Assembly: GCA_024349245.1 (NCBI GenBank)
Contig: JALDNG010000041.1
Location: 4,231,501 to 4,295,500 of the forward strand
Direction of reading: 5' to 3'
Length of the DNA: 64,000 nucleotides
Origin: Neodontobutis hainanensis
Taxonomy: Eukaryota; Chordata; Actinopteri; Gobiiformes; Odontobutidae
The position numbers and the translations under genes are program-made. A model generated the notes under the pieces. The model worked only from the letters and a program-made list of their open reading frames with translations, was not told the DNA's origin and did no database searches. Shown here piece by piece: positions 13,801 to 27,314 of the stretch (position 1 is the first letter of the stretch; the number at the start of each line of letters is the position of its first letter).

Positions 13801-16188
13801 TCCCAGAACATTTTTGGATCTGTGAGCTGAGTCACAATGGTTCACTCCTCCTGGGGGCTGTAAAATCCACCGGAGGAAGAGGAGGAGAGGGCTGGGGAAA
13901 GGGAGACTAAGGTTCAGAGCAGCGCTTTCGGTCAGTGCTTAGGTCAAAGGTGACGGAAGAAGGGGATAAGCCAAGAGAAGAGCCGAGGTGTGAAGCCAAA
14001 GGAGGTTGAGAGCCAGGTAGGAAAGATACAAGCACAGAAAAGGAAGGAAGGAAAGGGGGATACAAGCCCAGGACAGAAGAAGATAAAAAAGATAAATAGT
14101 ACGTTCCAGAAAAGTTATAAACGGGAAGGGAAGTGTTTAAACTTTGAAGCCACTTCACTCCACTAGAGTGGAAACTTTTCATGTATGTAATGAGATAAGC
14201 CCCTTGTTTTAACTGGTGTTCTAACTAGCTTATAATAATGTAACAGGACGGCCTTACAGTGGACTAAACAGAAAGAATGATTGATTACCTCGAATGGGAT
14301 TGTGACATAATGATCTGAACCAAAAGAACTGAAACAGGAACATGTGATGAAAGCTCAAGTTACACTTGTGCACTACTTATGTAACAGAGACAAAAAAGGG
14401 TAATATGAAAAAGGTGGGTTTTGTACTGATTCTGAGAAGAAAAAAAGAAAAAATATTTAGGATATTCTTTGGTAGAACACTTATAAAAAGACTCATACCA
14501 GCCAAGGACATTGGTAGACTTCTGATAGACCAGAGCCAATACCACATCCTGTTCTTAAACTGATAAAGAAGGTACATTTTATTGTGTATTCTTGATTAAT
14601 GAGCAACTGCCAAATGCAATTATGACATAAGAAAATTAAGGTTTGCCAATTACTTACTAACAATGTGAGTCAGTTATTGGACTAGTATTGCAAACATTGC
14701 CACTGCTGACGTAACACTGCTTTTCCTTTTTTGTTTGACACATTTAGAGCTCCTATGACAGGTTTTCCTTCTTTTCCTTAGCTGAACTGAAGGTAGTGAT
14801 TTTGATCAGCACATATTCATTATAATCTTCATTCGCTATTCAGGCAGCACCTTGCGTAGGTTGAGGCTGTAACTGGGACATACAGAGGGTGTGTAAAGTG
14901 CTTCGCAGGAGCTAATTAATCTTCCCAATCAGCCACAGAGGCCATGGGCATTTCTCTTGTTTTTGCTCCATACTGTGAGGTAGTGGCCTATTTAGGTAGA
15001 AGCAGAGCAGAGCAGCAGAAAGGGAAGGAAACGCCTGTCTAGACGCCCACCAGAGCTGCAACCCGTACATTCTCAAACAGCCCCCACAGGCGCAAAAACA
15101 TGCCCATTACTCCGAACAAAATGACTCCTCTCCATCACATTGTGCCTGGGATTACGCAAAACATGCACACAACTCACAGAGGCAGGGATGTTTAAAGAAG
15201 GAACCATGTTGTGTGAAATAAGACAAGCAAAGTATACACAGACACCTCACTGTGTGCCACACAAACAGCCACAACAATAACACACACAGGTCGAGGTTGA
15301 CATGGGGAAAGTAAACAGGGCAGGTGAGTGAGGAATGATGGCTGGTCCTTAGCCGAGCAGGTCTCCACGCCTCGCTGCCTGTCTTTCACACGCCCAGTGC
15401 CGCCTGCTCAGTCTCAGCTTGTGACACACACACACACAGCCTACACACACAGTTAATCAATCATAGATGTGCACACAATGCTTTACCTCTGCATAAGGCA
15501 GAGCCAGGCACGTCGCAATGGCCCGCTTTGTCCTTCACTCAACATGTTCACGACTCAACATTTTGGCATAATGTGGGCTCCTCTTGTCATCTGCTGTTGT
15601 AGGAATACTGATATGTGCAGTGGTTGTTTGTTCCAATCTATTCACAATATCAAGCTTTTTTCAGCAGCAGCAGAAAGTTTGATTTCAGGGCTGGACATTT
15701 GTTTCATGTGAAATTCTGTATCTCTGCAATTTTTCCCTTAAATACACCAAACCTTCTCTGTCAGTTAAAGGATAAATCACTTGGCATTGGCACATTATAA
15801 CATCTCAATCTCTTAAATTATTTCCTGTATTTTGATATTAGGTTAGTAATTTTAGGTTAGTAAAAACTATCTACTATCAAAATTTCTGATGGTTTCTCCA
15901 GAAGATATGATAAGATAAGATAAGAATAGAGAAGATAAGATAAATAGATTCAAGTTAGATTTACATTAGACTTAACTTTATTGATCCAGAATGGAAATTG
16001 TTTTTTTCACAGTAGCTCAATTGCAAACAAACACATTAACAGAATCAAGGACTGGCTGAGGGCAGACTGTGAAATACTCACTCTGTAATTTTGGGATCGA
16101 TGTTGCCGATCCATAAGCGGTTTCCTTCATGGGCCCCACTCTCTGAAATAATGGACGCATTTTCCACAGTCTCTGCTGCAGACGACAT
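7836..16188 (-). CDS. rbm18: RNA-binding protein 18 (complete, five coding exons)
   Basis: A small protein with one RNA-recognition motif. Coding exons on the minus strand are 16082-16188, 12289-12415, 11445-11525, 8710-8807 and 7836-8013. All have GT-AG borders and phases match, giving 196 residues against about 190 in mammals. The start MSSAAETVENASIISE is followed by RNP2 (LWIGNI, residues 25-30), helix 1 (HLVKLLEKFGKVKQF), RNP1 (RGYCFVNF, 67-74) and the second helix (EAERAIQRLNGK). The C-terminal part is basic and ends RRFRR, as in the family. An acceptor-like CAG just upstream of the ATG implies a non-coding first exon further upstream, probably near 16.9 kb. rbm18 and mrrf are divergent neighbours here and in human. 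Confidence 0.95.
9070..9315. mobile_element. Candidate small non-autonomous DNA transposon (hAT-like MITE)
   Basis: A segment of about 230 bp is bounded by the 8-bp inverted ends GGGCTGGG (9077) and CCCAGCCC (9308). It is flanked by TAGACTA on the left and TAAACTA on the right, a 7-8 bp duplication with one mismatch. Teleost hAT-derived MITEs often carry a GGGCTGGG-type end. It lies in an rbm18 intron and has no coding capacity. The ends are short, so the call is tentative. Confidence 0.45.
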
Positions 16189-18147
16189 GTGTCCTCTGTC
16201 GAAGGGAAGGCAAGAGAACATGTAATATAATAGATACGTGCAACATCATCCTCGGTTCACAGTAAATATTAACTGTTCCAACATTATAGACTGGCGTGGG
16301 GGACTTTTTGTGACTCTAGAGAAGACATCAAAATAATCTATGTTAAATTCTGCATATTAAGCTCTGTAAGGTTTATTTTGGACATTTAAGCAAAAACCGA
16401 AAGTTGATCTTAGCATAGCTTAAAGCTTAGTTAGCTCGTTATGAAAGGGTTAAAAATCCAGATATTATTATATGAGGTATGACTTCTGTCTGAAGTCGTA
16501 TCTCATAGGTTTAGATCACTTTAACGACAATAAACCATAAGCACTTCAAATTAAGTTGTCCCTTATGTATTTAGTTTGACTTCTACAGACGCTAACTGCT
16601 AACGAGCCTAGCCCAAGTTACCTTGTTGTGCTATCTGTTTATTATCGACTGTTCCTCTGATTTAAAGATATTTAAATCCCACTTCGGGATGAACAGGTCT
16701 GGTCAAAATGTAATTCTACTCATCGTTGAAGGTGACTGAGTATTTCTTTCTAAGAATTAGTCGAAGATAGCTGGCTCAAATGCTGTACAAGCGTTAGCTA
16801 GACTACACAACAAAGGCGCACGATGATGCTGTGGTTTGTTATCAGAGGAGTAGCAAGGAGAGGCTTGATTTATTTATACATATCTACCGTTTGACCGGAG
16901 TGTCGCTCAGGTGGCACAGTTGCACCCGACTCCGCTCTTTCGGTGTACGCCTTAAATACTTTTCATGACACATGTACTGTCGTCTTCTAATCGGCGCGGG
17001 GTTATGACGAAGAAGCTGGCCAATGTGTCTTCTCCCTGTTTTTTCTCTCTGGTTAACATGCAAATAAAAAGATTTTGAATTTCAGAGTAAGTTAAAGCAT
17101 TTTTTTTATGTATTTCTCGCATGTACTATCTTTTGGGGACTGTGGATTAAGTCAGTTTTGAAGCCCAAAAAGTAAGAGAAGTGCCTTGTACAATGTGGCT
17201 ACATACCGTCGACCTTCAGTCGTTATGTAGCTTACTGTTTTTTTATGTTAAGTAATTTTATACTTATTGCCAACATTTCCTTGCAGCTATAACCTACATT
17301 CTCTCTAACCTCAATGTAGACTTTATTTTACTGCTACTTTTGGGTAACATTAGCCCTAACATTTTAACAACCCCTCAATACGCTACCATTATTAATAATA
17401 TACCTTTTTTTTACGTTTTCTTTTTTTGTTTATGTTCTTCTTTAAATCCACATTTTTCTGAAACAATATAATCAGTAGATCTGGTAACAGCTGTAATATT
17501 ATGCTATTATTCCTGGTAACAAACAAACATTTTAAACGTTTTGTTTGCAGAGTTCTCCCAAGGCAGAGCGAGTGACAGCATAGTCTGATATCACTCTCTA
17601 TTATTTGGTGGCCAAACTCTGACAGAGCAGATGCATGCGGGTTCAGCTGCTGCTGGGTGGGATATCTACAGGATATCTGGCTACAGTATTCTATTGAACA
17701 CCTGTACTTAGCTTTTTCTGCTTGACTTGGCCTCTAAAGAGATCTGTCACAAGCCCACATCTGACTGAGCCTGTCTCATTGGCTGCACCTTCTGTGTGTT
17801 AGAGATGGTAATCCACCGTAAAGCCCAAATATTTGTTTGGAATTAAATTACAGTTGAATTATGATCATAAAACGTGGAAACCAGATTTTAACTGTTGACA
17901 TATTTTTGTTGTCAGAGTTTGCTTTGAGTCAACAATAAAATATATTGTGATTCCATGGTTTTCATTCTCCGGGTTGTTGTAATATGAAAAGAAACATGAC
18001 TTTCTGCATAAATTTAAATGTCAGCAAGCTCATTGGCTTTTTTATTTTGCACAATACTTTCAGTAGAATACCGTCTGTTGCTCAAAGACTGGGGAACTTT
18101 TTTTACTCACAAATATATTTTGGTTACGTATTCACATATAACTTCTG
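16189..18147. other. rbm18 - mrrf divergent intergenic region
   Basis: The start codons of rbm18 (-) and mrrf (+) are about 2.4 kb apart. Both first coding exons are preceded by an acceptor-like AG, so both genes should have non-coding first exons in this gap. The most promoter-like part is about 16880-17060, with higher GC, several CpG and no TATA box. On the minus strand there is a possible splice donor near 16890. I cannot fix the start sites. The remainder is AT-rich without recognisable features apart from a short hairpin at 16471-16507. Confidence 0.4.
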
Positions 18148-18338
18148 TGGGGGGCAGTGGCTCAATGGTAGAGTGGTTGTCCCTCTGGTGGTTCGATTCC
18201 CGCTCTCCCCAGAGTTGTCATTGTGTCCTTGGGCAAGACACTTAACCCACCTTGAGTCCAGTGATATTCCAGCTGTAACACTGGTGAACTGAAGCCTAAT
18301 GTAAGTCGCTTTGGATCAAGCTAAATGAATAAATGTAA
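18148..18338 (+). mobile_element. tRNA-derived SINE (V-SINE/HE1-like)
   Basis: The left part resembles a tRNA with an A box (GTGGCTCAATGGTAGAGTGG) and a B box (GGTTCGATTCC). It is followed by a core containing TGTCCTTGGGCAAGACACTT and a 3' end with AAGTCGCTTTGGAT and AAATGAATAAATGTAA, typical of fish V-SINE/HE1 elements. It lies about 270 bp upstream of the first mrrf coding exon. It is not a functional tRNA gene. Confidence 0.8.
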
Positions 18339-18611
18339 CTTTATAATGATGTTATTGTTGTATCAATTGTATCAATTTTGGAATCCTGCACTTATGTTCA
18401 TTTTAATCTGCAAATGAAAATCCTCAATCATGTTTGCCATGTTTAATGCCACTGCAGATCTGTATAGGACCATGGTATGGTGTTATGAGCAAGAAGTAGG
18501 TCTACCTCCTGCTGGTTGATATGTGCTATTACTTAACCACTAAATAAAACGAACAAACGATCAGTCTTTTCTTAGCATATTGTTTGGATAAAACACTTTT
18601 TGTCCACAGTT

Positions 18612-21600
18612 ATGGCGTTAAGTGTGAGCCTGCTTCGGCCTCTGCTCTACCAGCCCTTGTTGCGGCAGCTCAGATCTCCTCTAGTGGTCACCAGTAGGGT
18701 CAGTGCACCATCTCTGTGTCCCAGCACCACCTGTTTCCCCACTGCATGCAGTCGTCTGTATGCTACTAAGAAGGCAAAAGGTTTGTGATGAGACTTAAGA
18801 AACCGCACTATCCTCTGAAGTTTTCTTGGCAAGATTGTAGAAATCTGTGATTAGATACAATTTGTCCTAGATATTAGCCTTCTGTCTTTCTCTTCATCTT
18901 TTCATCCTTTAGCCAAGGCAAAGGGCCAGGCGGCTAAGGTGAATATTAGTTCAGCTCTGGTGGAGGACATCATTAATCTGGATGAAGTGAAGATGGACAT
19001 GAATGCAGTTCTTGATACTCTCAAAGAAGACTTCACACGCAACCTCAGCATCAGGACCTCCCCAGGTATTCAACTCGGCACTCTTATTCAGGCTCTTGTT
19101 ACATGTCGGTTAATTTGTTTTTGTGTCTCTTAAAATCGATTTCATTGTTCAAACCACCAGACATCTATTAGATAATTTGGTTATAGGCCTTGCACTGCCA
19201 AATCCCAAAGTAAGTAATTTTGGAAAAAGTTGATTAATGTTAACTGTTCAATCTAAGCATCTGTAGTTAACAGCATCAGCTGCATCTCAAAAACAGGATT
19301 CCATTACTTCATGTTATACATTTTTACATTACATTTTTAAGAATCAACTTTTTCTTTTTTTACATATTTAACTTAAAGATTGTTTTGTACAATTCTGTAT
19401 TGTCTTTAACATGAAGTAAACAATCAGTTTTTCATTTTAGTATGAAAATACCACCCAAAATTCAAAGGGCCAAGAGTAATAAGAACTTTCTTGTAACCTC
19501 ACCTTGACCCCAGTTTGACCTCTATTTCCCCAACTACATCCAGGTCGTGACCCTATGGCTCTGTCTTGTAACAAGTGTGGGTGTGGGGACTATAAGTGAA
19601 ACCTGGTTAGAGAGCAAGAAACTTTTATCTGAACATATTCTCTGGTATTTGTTTGCATCATTATATTCTCCACCAAAGACTGACTCACTCTTCTTGTCAT
19701 CTGTCTCTAGTGAGTAATAAGTATCACCTTTCATTGTCTTCTAGCTCTCACTGCATTCAACAGTCCTCTTTCCATTCATCACATTTCCTCTGTTCTCTGC
19801 CCATTGACCTCAGCTACTCTCTGAATCACAATTAATCCCTTCCATTATCCCTCTTGGACTTAAAACGGGTTTAAGTAAAATCACAAAAGGTTCTAATTCC
19901 ACATTGTAGTTTGAGGCTTTAAAAAAGTAGGCTGGACCAAAACGCTTGTATCGTTTTGTTCATTTACCCAGTCTGCGCAGCACGTCTTTCACCTTGTCTT
20001 GTCATCATGTCAGCATTTCCAACATTTGCACTCTCATTTCACATTTCCATATTGACTCCTTCTCAGTCTTCATTTCTGTTCATATTAATTTTGTTGTCCC
20101 TGTCTACTTCTTCCACCCCCACCCTTTTCTTTCTTTCTTTCTTTTTTTTTTTGGGAGCAGCTGCGCAGTAATCCGCAGAGGCAGCAGGACTTAGAGTTGA
20201 CAGCAGAGATGAGATGGTGGAATGAAATGACGTCAGTTGTCCGAGTGTGTGTTTCATATGACGATGTGTGTGTGTGTGTTTGTTCCACCAGCCTCTCATC
20301 TGGTTCTAATTAACTTTACACAGTACTTATGAGTTTGCGGATATCTCTGCTGTGCCACTGCCAGAAATGCTTGCTATATATGTTTGTTGTGGGAGGTAAA
20401 TGTATAGATAGACGTGGAGTGAAAAGATCAAGTGCTGTGAAGAAAATATGATGGACAGACCCAAATCTTTGTTTTTGTGGTAACATGAAGTAGACTAAAC
20501 TATTCCAAAACAACAAGATAGCCATCATAGTCATTTTCTTTAAAAAAAAAAGTGATTCAAGTAAATTCAGGAGTGATTGCTGTCCAGTACGTCATGGTTG
20601 TCTGGGAATTGTGGGATGTGGTTGTCCAAAACTTAAGGCCCTGAGGTGTGGTAATGCCAGCTGATTTGGCTATGGCTTTTTTCTGATGTGGCTTTGTGTG
20701 CTAGTTCAAAGAAGGACAGTCGGCATGCAGTAATGTGTAGTAATGTGCACAAAATGTAAATGCTCATTCTTATTACATATGACAAATTGAAAGCCCATTC
20801 ATTGTTCAATTACCAAACAAGCAACATACTCTTTAGATACCATTCAGAGCAGTCTGCGGAACCACTGAGTTGCTAGTAATAACATTGTTATAATTCACTC
20901 CTACTTGGGGATAACTACCCGAAAGCTATGTACCAAAAGTGTGTGTAGATCCTGTATATCCGCATTTAAGCCAATTTCAAGGGATAGTTCAGTATTTTGT
21001 AATAGTTAACATGACACCAGTTTTTCACTTGCCCTACTCACAGCAGTACATAGTTTAGCTTCAATGTCACTACTCCTGTCTGCTTCTCCAAACTGGTAGC
21101 GGCCTGGCTACTATCTACTTGACTCGGTGTTACGTAGCGCTTCAAGAGAAGATTTCAATGTTTTTTTGTCAATAGAAAAGCTTTCCCTTTTTTGCTGGGG
21201 GGGTTGCTTTTGTCTTTATTTGGTAGGAGAGTAGACAGACGGGAAACAGGGGGAAAGTGGGGGTATGACATTGGGCAAATGACCCGAGTGGGAATCGAAC
21301 CAAGTGAACCACTGAGGTGCCAAAGAGCTTTACTTTGAAAATATTCTAAATGTAACAAACTTAAGTTGCAGGAAAACATAAAAAACACATGTTACTAAAA
21401 TACTAAAAGTTTTTGTCAGTAGTACTTGCATTAATAGTACACACCTGAATCTACATTTAGTACATCTACTATATTTTTTTTCTTTCTTTGAAACCGAATG
21501 ATAAATGAATCGCGTAGAGAGACAGACTCCCATTACCATTGGCTCACCTCGACTTCAACCCCCTTTCCACCACAAAAACACTCACCAGCAGCGCTCCAGT

Positions 21601-22521
21601 CTGCGCTGGTGCACAGAGAGCCAATGATGTAAGGCAGAGATTGGTAAGAAGGAAACAACTGCGTCTGAGGTTAGCCAGATGGACGAGCGGGACAGAGTGA
21701 CCGAGGCAGGGAGGGACACATAAGTCCACTCCCCCTGGCACATGTACCCTTTCTTCTTCTCTCGCTGGTGACACTGATGAGAGGCCATAGAAACTTCAAT
21801 AGCCCTACAACTTATGAATACCTGCAAACTTTTCCCCCCAAGTTATTTATTTATATACATTTATGAATTGTGATAAGTATAACACAGAACAAATTGTAGT
21901 CTATTGCATATTGCTCCTTTGGTGGCCCAGTGTGAAGACTTCCATATCAGTCACTCTTATTTTTTTTAAACAAAATTAATAATTGTCCTCACACAATGGC
22001 AATACCCTTTTATTCCCTGCCTATGGTTATCATAAATGAGGACTTATCTGTAATCACACTGCCTGTGTCACTTTTTACATCAATGCAGATTTTTTTATTA
22101 TATAACCTTCAGGCAATCAGCTCACAGAAGAAGAAAATAAAACGCACACTGAAGGAAATGACAAATCCATACAGTTTGTTCAAAAGCCTATATAAACCTG
22201 TTTTTGGCTTATTACATGCTGTAAAAGGTTTATTCACAAACATTCCTCAAAAAATCCTGCACAATATGTGTTTAATGTGCCATTTCTAATATTTATTATT
22301 ATTTAAGGATTAACCAAAACCACCTTTTGATAATGTGTGACTTTTCCAAATCGTTAACTCCAAATTGAAACTTGAATTTGTCCGTACTTGTTTAGGCGCT
22401 CTGGATCACATTGTGGTGACGACTCAAGACGGGAAGTTCCCTCTGAACCAGCTGGGTCAGATCTCCATGAAGTCGCCTCAGCTCATTGTGGTCAACATGA
22501 GCAGCTTCCCCGAGGTAAGAA

Positions 22522-22605
<84 letters not shown>

Positions 22606-25600
22606 CTATCTCTGCTGCTCTCTATTCGTCTCCCACGGACAAACACACAGTAACCTAAAGCTTTATCAAAATAATCCTATCCGAAGGAAGAGTGAGCCTG
22701 AGCAGGACTGGGATGAAACTTGATCCACCTCACTTTTGGACTGTGTCTCATGCTAATTGATGGATCACTCCAGCAGCCCCTTTGTTCTTGAGTGAAAGAT
22801 AGCAACGTAAAGTTAAACTCTGCGAATGTCTGTGTATGAGGGTTATTTTGTGTTGGAGTTGTCACAGAGAAAGGAAATGACCTCATTTTACCCTCAGGTT
22901 AGGAAGGAACGGATTATTTTTCTCTGTTCGACCCTTTTCGCTCCCACTACTTTTTTTTTTTTTTTTTTTTTTTAAGATGGTACTATTCTGAACTAATCGC
23001 AGAGCTCTGGAGAGAAAGCTTGACCAGTTGTCTGACTTTGTGGTGGTCTGGTTAAATCAAAGTGAGGGTATGGTTTGATTTAGTGACTAACAAAACAATA
23101 TGGTATCTTTGCTCTCATTAGTTTAAGAATCCGTTTTAGTGTGAGAAAGCTCTAATGTCTTCCAGCACACTTGGTGATGTTAAGATTTTGTGAACAGAGA
23201 CCCCTCTAATTACGTTTTTATTTATTTGCGCATATGGCCAGAGACAATCAAAAGGAGAAACATTATATATGGTACATATTTATCCATTAAACCCAGCTTT
23301 GTCAACCACAGGTTTTGAGGAAAAAAAAAGTAAATGGAAGTATTTGAAAAACTTTTCATGCAGGAGGTTTATTTCTACTGACAGCTTAATTACAGCTATG
23401 TCCGAAGTTAAACTTAAATTTACGTCCACACATAAGAGCCTATAACATCATGCTTTTTTCATTACAGGCACTAAAGTAATATGCTATCAATACAAATATT
23501 TTGTATTTTGATGGCATTTAGTGATGAACTTTCTTTAAAAGGGGGTCACAAACCAATGGACGTTTGAACTGATGGGCTCAAGATGAAACGGTCAAGAAAA
23601 GCATTAAAACATAGCAAAGTTTATTATTTGGATACAAGGCAAAAACAGAATAGCATCTTAACCCACTACTTTGTTCCTTGTAGGGAAAAAATACAAAGCT
23701 TTCTGTGCTCAGCATATTTTGTCTCTCAGTCTAAAGCATTGTCGTAATGTTTGAGGGTTTACATACTCCTTTACATATTACCGCGGTCAAGTCATGAGTT
23801 TCATATGCTTCATTGTTACATGTAAGTAATGCCTTTAGTAAGTATGTTTTATTGGTTTATTTGTTTCTAGAGTAAATAGTGGTAGAATGCTGCCAAAGCG
23901 TGTTTCTAGGTGATTCAGCTCGGTAGTTTAAAAAAAGACAAACTTATTTAATCCCATCACTAACACAACCTACTGTTACCACCTGTATTTTCATTAGTGG
24001 CTCTTGTGCCGCAGAAACCAAGCCTCCTTGTTTTTATTTGTACCAACATTAAAAACACGTGTAAATCTGAGCATCTGTCGCCACATCTTCTACCTGAGTG
24101 AGCCTGAATCTGTTTCTTTTTCCAGAATCTCCAGCACAGACCACACACAGGGACAAACGCACTCTTCTGACGTGCCTTGCGTTACCGTGTCCCACACTAA
24201 AGTCCTCAGTACCCAGCGCTAATCAGCTTTTAATGACGTCTATCCATTACGGGCTGCAGCAGAGGCCTCTCCATTGTTTTCCATTCATTCATTAACGGCC
24301 TGGGAAGCACAGTGGAAGTAACAACAACTTGGAGCAATAGTCTTTTAGAATGAGAGTTAGTGCGTGTTTAAAAGTCATATTTTCTTCTTTTAAAACATGC
24401 ACCCATTCCCCTCGGCTCGACTCTTTGCTTTGAACTAGGCTGTTGGTGTTTGATGTTAGATTTCTGTGTAATTCCTCTCCAACATATTAACCAGAACTTG
24501 CCTGGCTTGCCTTTCCAGAAAATTCCACTCGCTTTTCTGTAACCACCAGAGCAGTCTTTGGTAGGAGACAGGAAACGTGATGAATATGATGCTGAGAACC
24601 ATCAAACATAGGTATGAGCTGAATTTATCACCCCACACTCAAAGAGAGTGGCTGGACAGCACAGGGAGACCAAACTCCGGATGAATTTAACAAAAGAAAA
24701 GAAATCAGATCTTCTGAATTAATCTAATGCACACAAATAAATTCTTTTAATCTCCCAGCCGTTGGGTTTTCTCAGAGGAACAGGCCAGAAGGAGCTGTCA
24801 AGAATGAAGGGGAAAGAGGAGAATGGATATCGGAAATGATATGCTGTGTTGCTCGTGTTGCACATTTGCACCCTTTGTAAAGCCCAGCTCAGGGAATTGT
24901 CATGCGGTTTGCCGAATCGTGTTGAGGAGTGTGACTTTGTTTTCAAAGAATCTGGCTTCCTTCCCTTTTGTCTGAACGCAATGTTTAGCTGCGGCTCTTA
25001 TGCTGTTAGTGTTTTGGGACGAGGGGATTGTGTTTTACACGGAGGATGAAGACTTTATGTGATGCACATGGGACTGATGTTTTAATATTTACAACTGAGT
25101 CCCAGCTTCTCTGCTTTTGATCCTGTTAGTGTTGGGATTGTTGGGAGCGTCTACAGCACAGCTGCCTCTCCATTCTGCACCACACTGGCCTCGTCTCACT
25201 CACATGTTTTCCTCTTATTAAGATGTCGGATGGTGTTGTGGAGGATTTTCTTTTTAGTTTGAGTTTTGAGGAGCAGCTGAGGAACCAAGCAGAAGTGGCT
25301 TTGGGCTCTAGGTTTAGTGAATGTTTTAGAGTTACACTCTCAAGACTTGCAGTTTAAATATATGATGTTTTAAAATTACACCAGAAATATAATTGTGATT
25401 CATTTTATTTACATTATTTATTATTATAGAAATGTTTAGATGTTACAGACCGTCATTGTTTTAAACTTGTGCTAAACATATTTGCCATAATTCAAATAAT
25501 GATTTATATGATAATATATAAAAATCATATTTTAATTCTGTTTTTTACTTTAGTATTGAGCAGATAAAAATATAAATTATTTTTAGCAATATCCGAGTAG

Positions 25601-25912
25601 CCTACCTCTTGTAACCGGAATATATTTTTAGTAAGACGTAAGCTGTATAAAAATAACTTTTTTAACTCCTTTATTACATAGTTACAATTTTTGTACTTGC
25701 AAAAAAAATTAACTGGATAAATAATATGAAACGATTAAGTAAAAATATGTCTATTAGACCAGAATACTCTAAAGCACATCTGTGTTTGTGCAGTATTCAT
25801 GTATCATACACAGCACAAGCAGACTCTCTTTTGAGGTCAGCAGGGGTCAGCACCCTGCCCTGCAACCTCTCAGTCCTGTCCCAGCGGGCCCAGAGCTGAC
25901 AGTGGCCCAAGG

Positions 25913-25985
<73 letters not shown>

Positions 25986-27245
25986 ATGATTGCCAGCTGG
26001 AGCCGGACCACTACCTGCGCTGCTCTACATTGAGCAAAGAACCCCCTCATACATCTTTGTGCTGTGTGTGTCTTGTGTGCCCCCAGGCGACAGCGGCGGC
26101 CACTCGTGCCCTGAGAGAGAGCAGCATGAACCTAAACCCCGATGTGGACGGGACCATCATCAAAGTCGCGGTTCCCAAGTGAGTTCCCAAGCACCTCTTT
26201 GCTTTCACTTTCTCCTCCATCACAGTTTTTCACATTCCTTCTAGTTTATATAAGTGCGCTGCTTCAAATACTCCTGAAAGTATAACAGGCCATTAGCTTA
26301 GATTAACTAGATTAATTGAAAAATGTTAGCAAATGGTTTTGAAATTATACAGAACAGACTGATCCGATATCAAACCAAACATGTTATACCATAACGTAGT
26401 CAATCTTTTTCAAATGATTAGACATAATGTAGTTTTGAAAACGTTAAAACCATTTTGCCGCATCAGATTGCGTTCTACAATTCATGTGTTTCATTTCGCC
26501 TTCCGATGACACAATCTGCTCTGTGGCACAGAAACTTTCATTCTGTGCTGAACTGGATGCTGTTGTAGCTTTACTCTATCTAGTGTTACAAAGTCAGGTA
26601 ACAGGTCAGATTGGAATACAATAATGGGGTGTTTTCTTTGTTGCTGTAATAATATAATAAAATAAACACACATGACATTGTTGGCATCAAGTCTGTTCAA
26701 TATTTCTGAATATTTCTCAAATAGTTGTTTTGCATTTTGGTGATCATCTTCTGCAAGTCTATTGAACATTAAATCCTACACTGACCACCTACATCAGCTG
26801 CCTTCTAAATCTATAAACTCACCCCAAATGTCTCTAATTGTCAAATCTGAAAATCTGATTCTTTTTCAAACTTGTTCAATAAAGTCATGTTTCATTCAAA
26901 TCCCCAACGCGTTTCTAAGGCTTTTATATTTAAATCAGATTTCACATTTCTTTTCATCTGCTAAATAAATTCATCCATCACTTCCTAAACTTGAAGTTTC
27001 TGTCATAGTTGAGCGTTTTAACTTTTCATAAACCCCAGAGTCTCCCGGCTCTAAACTGTTACTGACAGATTTATTGGCTTGTGCTTGTAGCTGCAAAGAG
27101 ACCCCCAGTGTGTTGATCTGTGGGTGGGGTCACTCTCTACCCTCTCTTTGACCGTGCCAAGTCAAACAACTTGGCACAAAACTATCTGTCAGTCACTCAC
27201 TAAACCACTCCATGTGTATATACTGGACTCTTCTTACATATACAG

Positions 27246-27314
<69 letters not shown>

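Noticed and set aside
18148..18220. tRNA gene
   Set aside because: The A and B boxes are good, but the sequence continues into the V-SINE core and tail with no proper cloverleaf.
22365..22723. Long ORFs across the (CA)n tract in mrrf intron 3, in several frames
   Set aside because: The length comes from the dinucleotide repeat, which has no stops in most frames. Only the first part (22396-22514) is a true exon.
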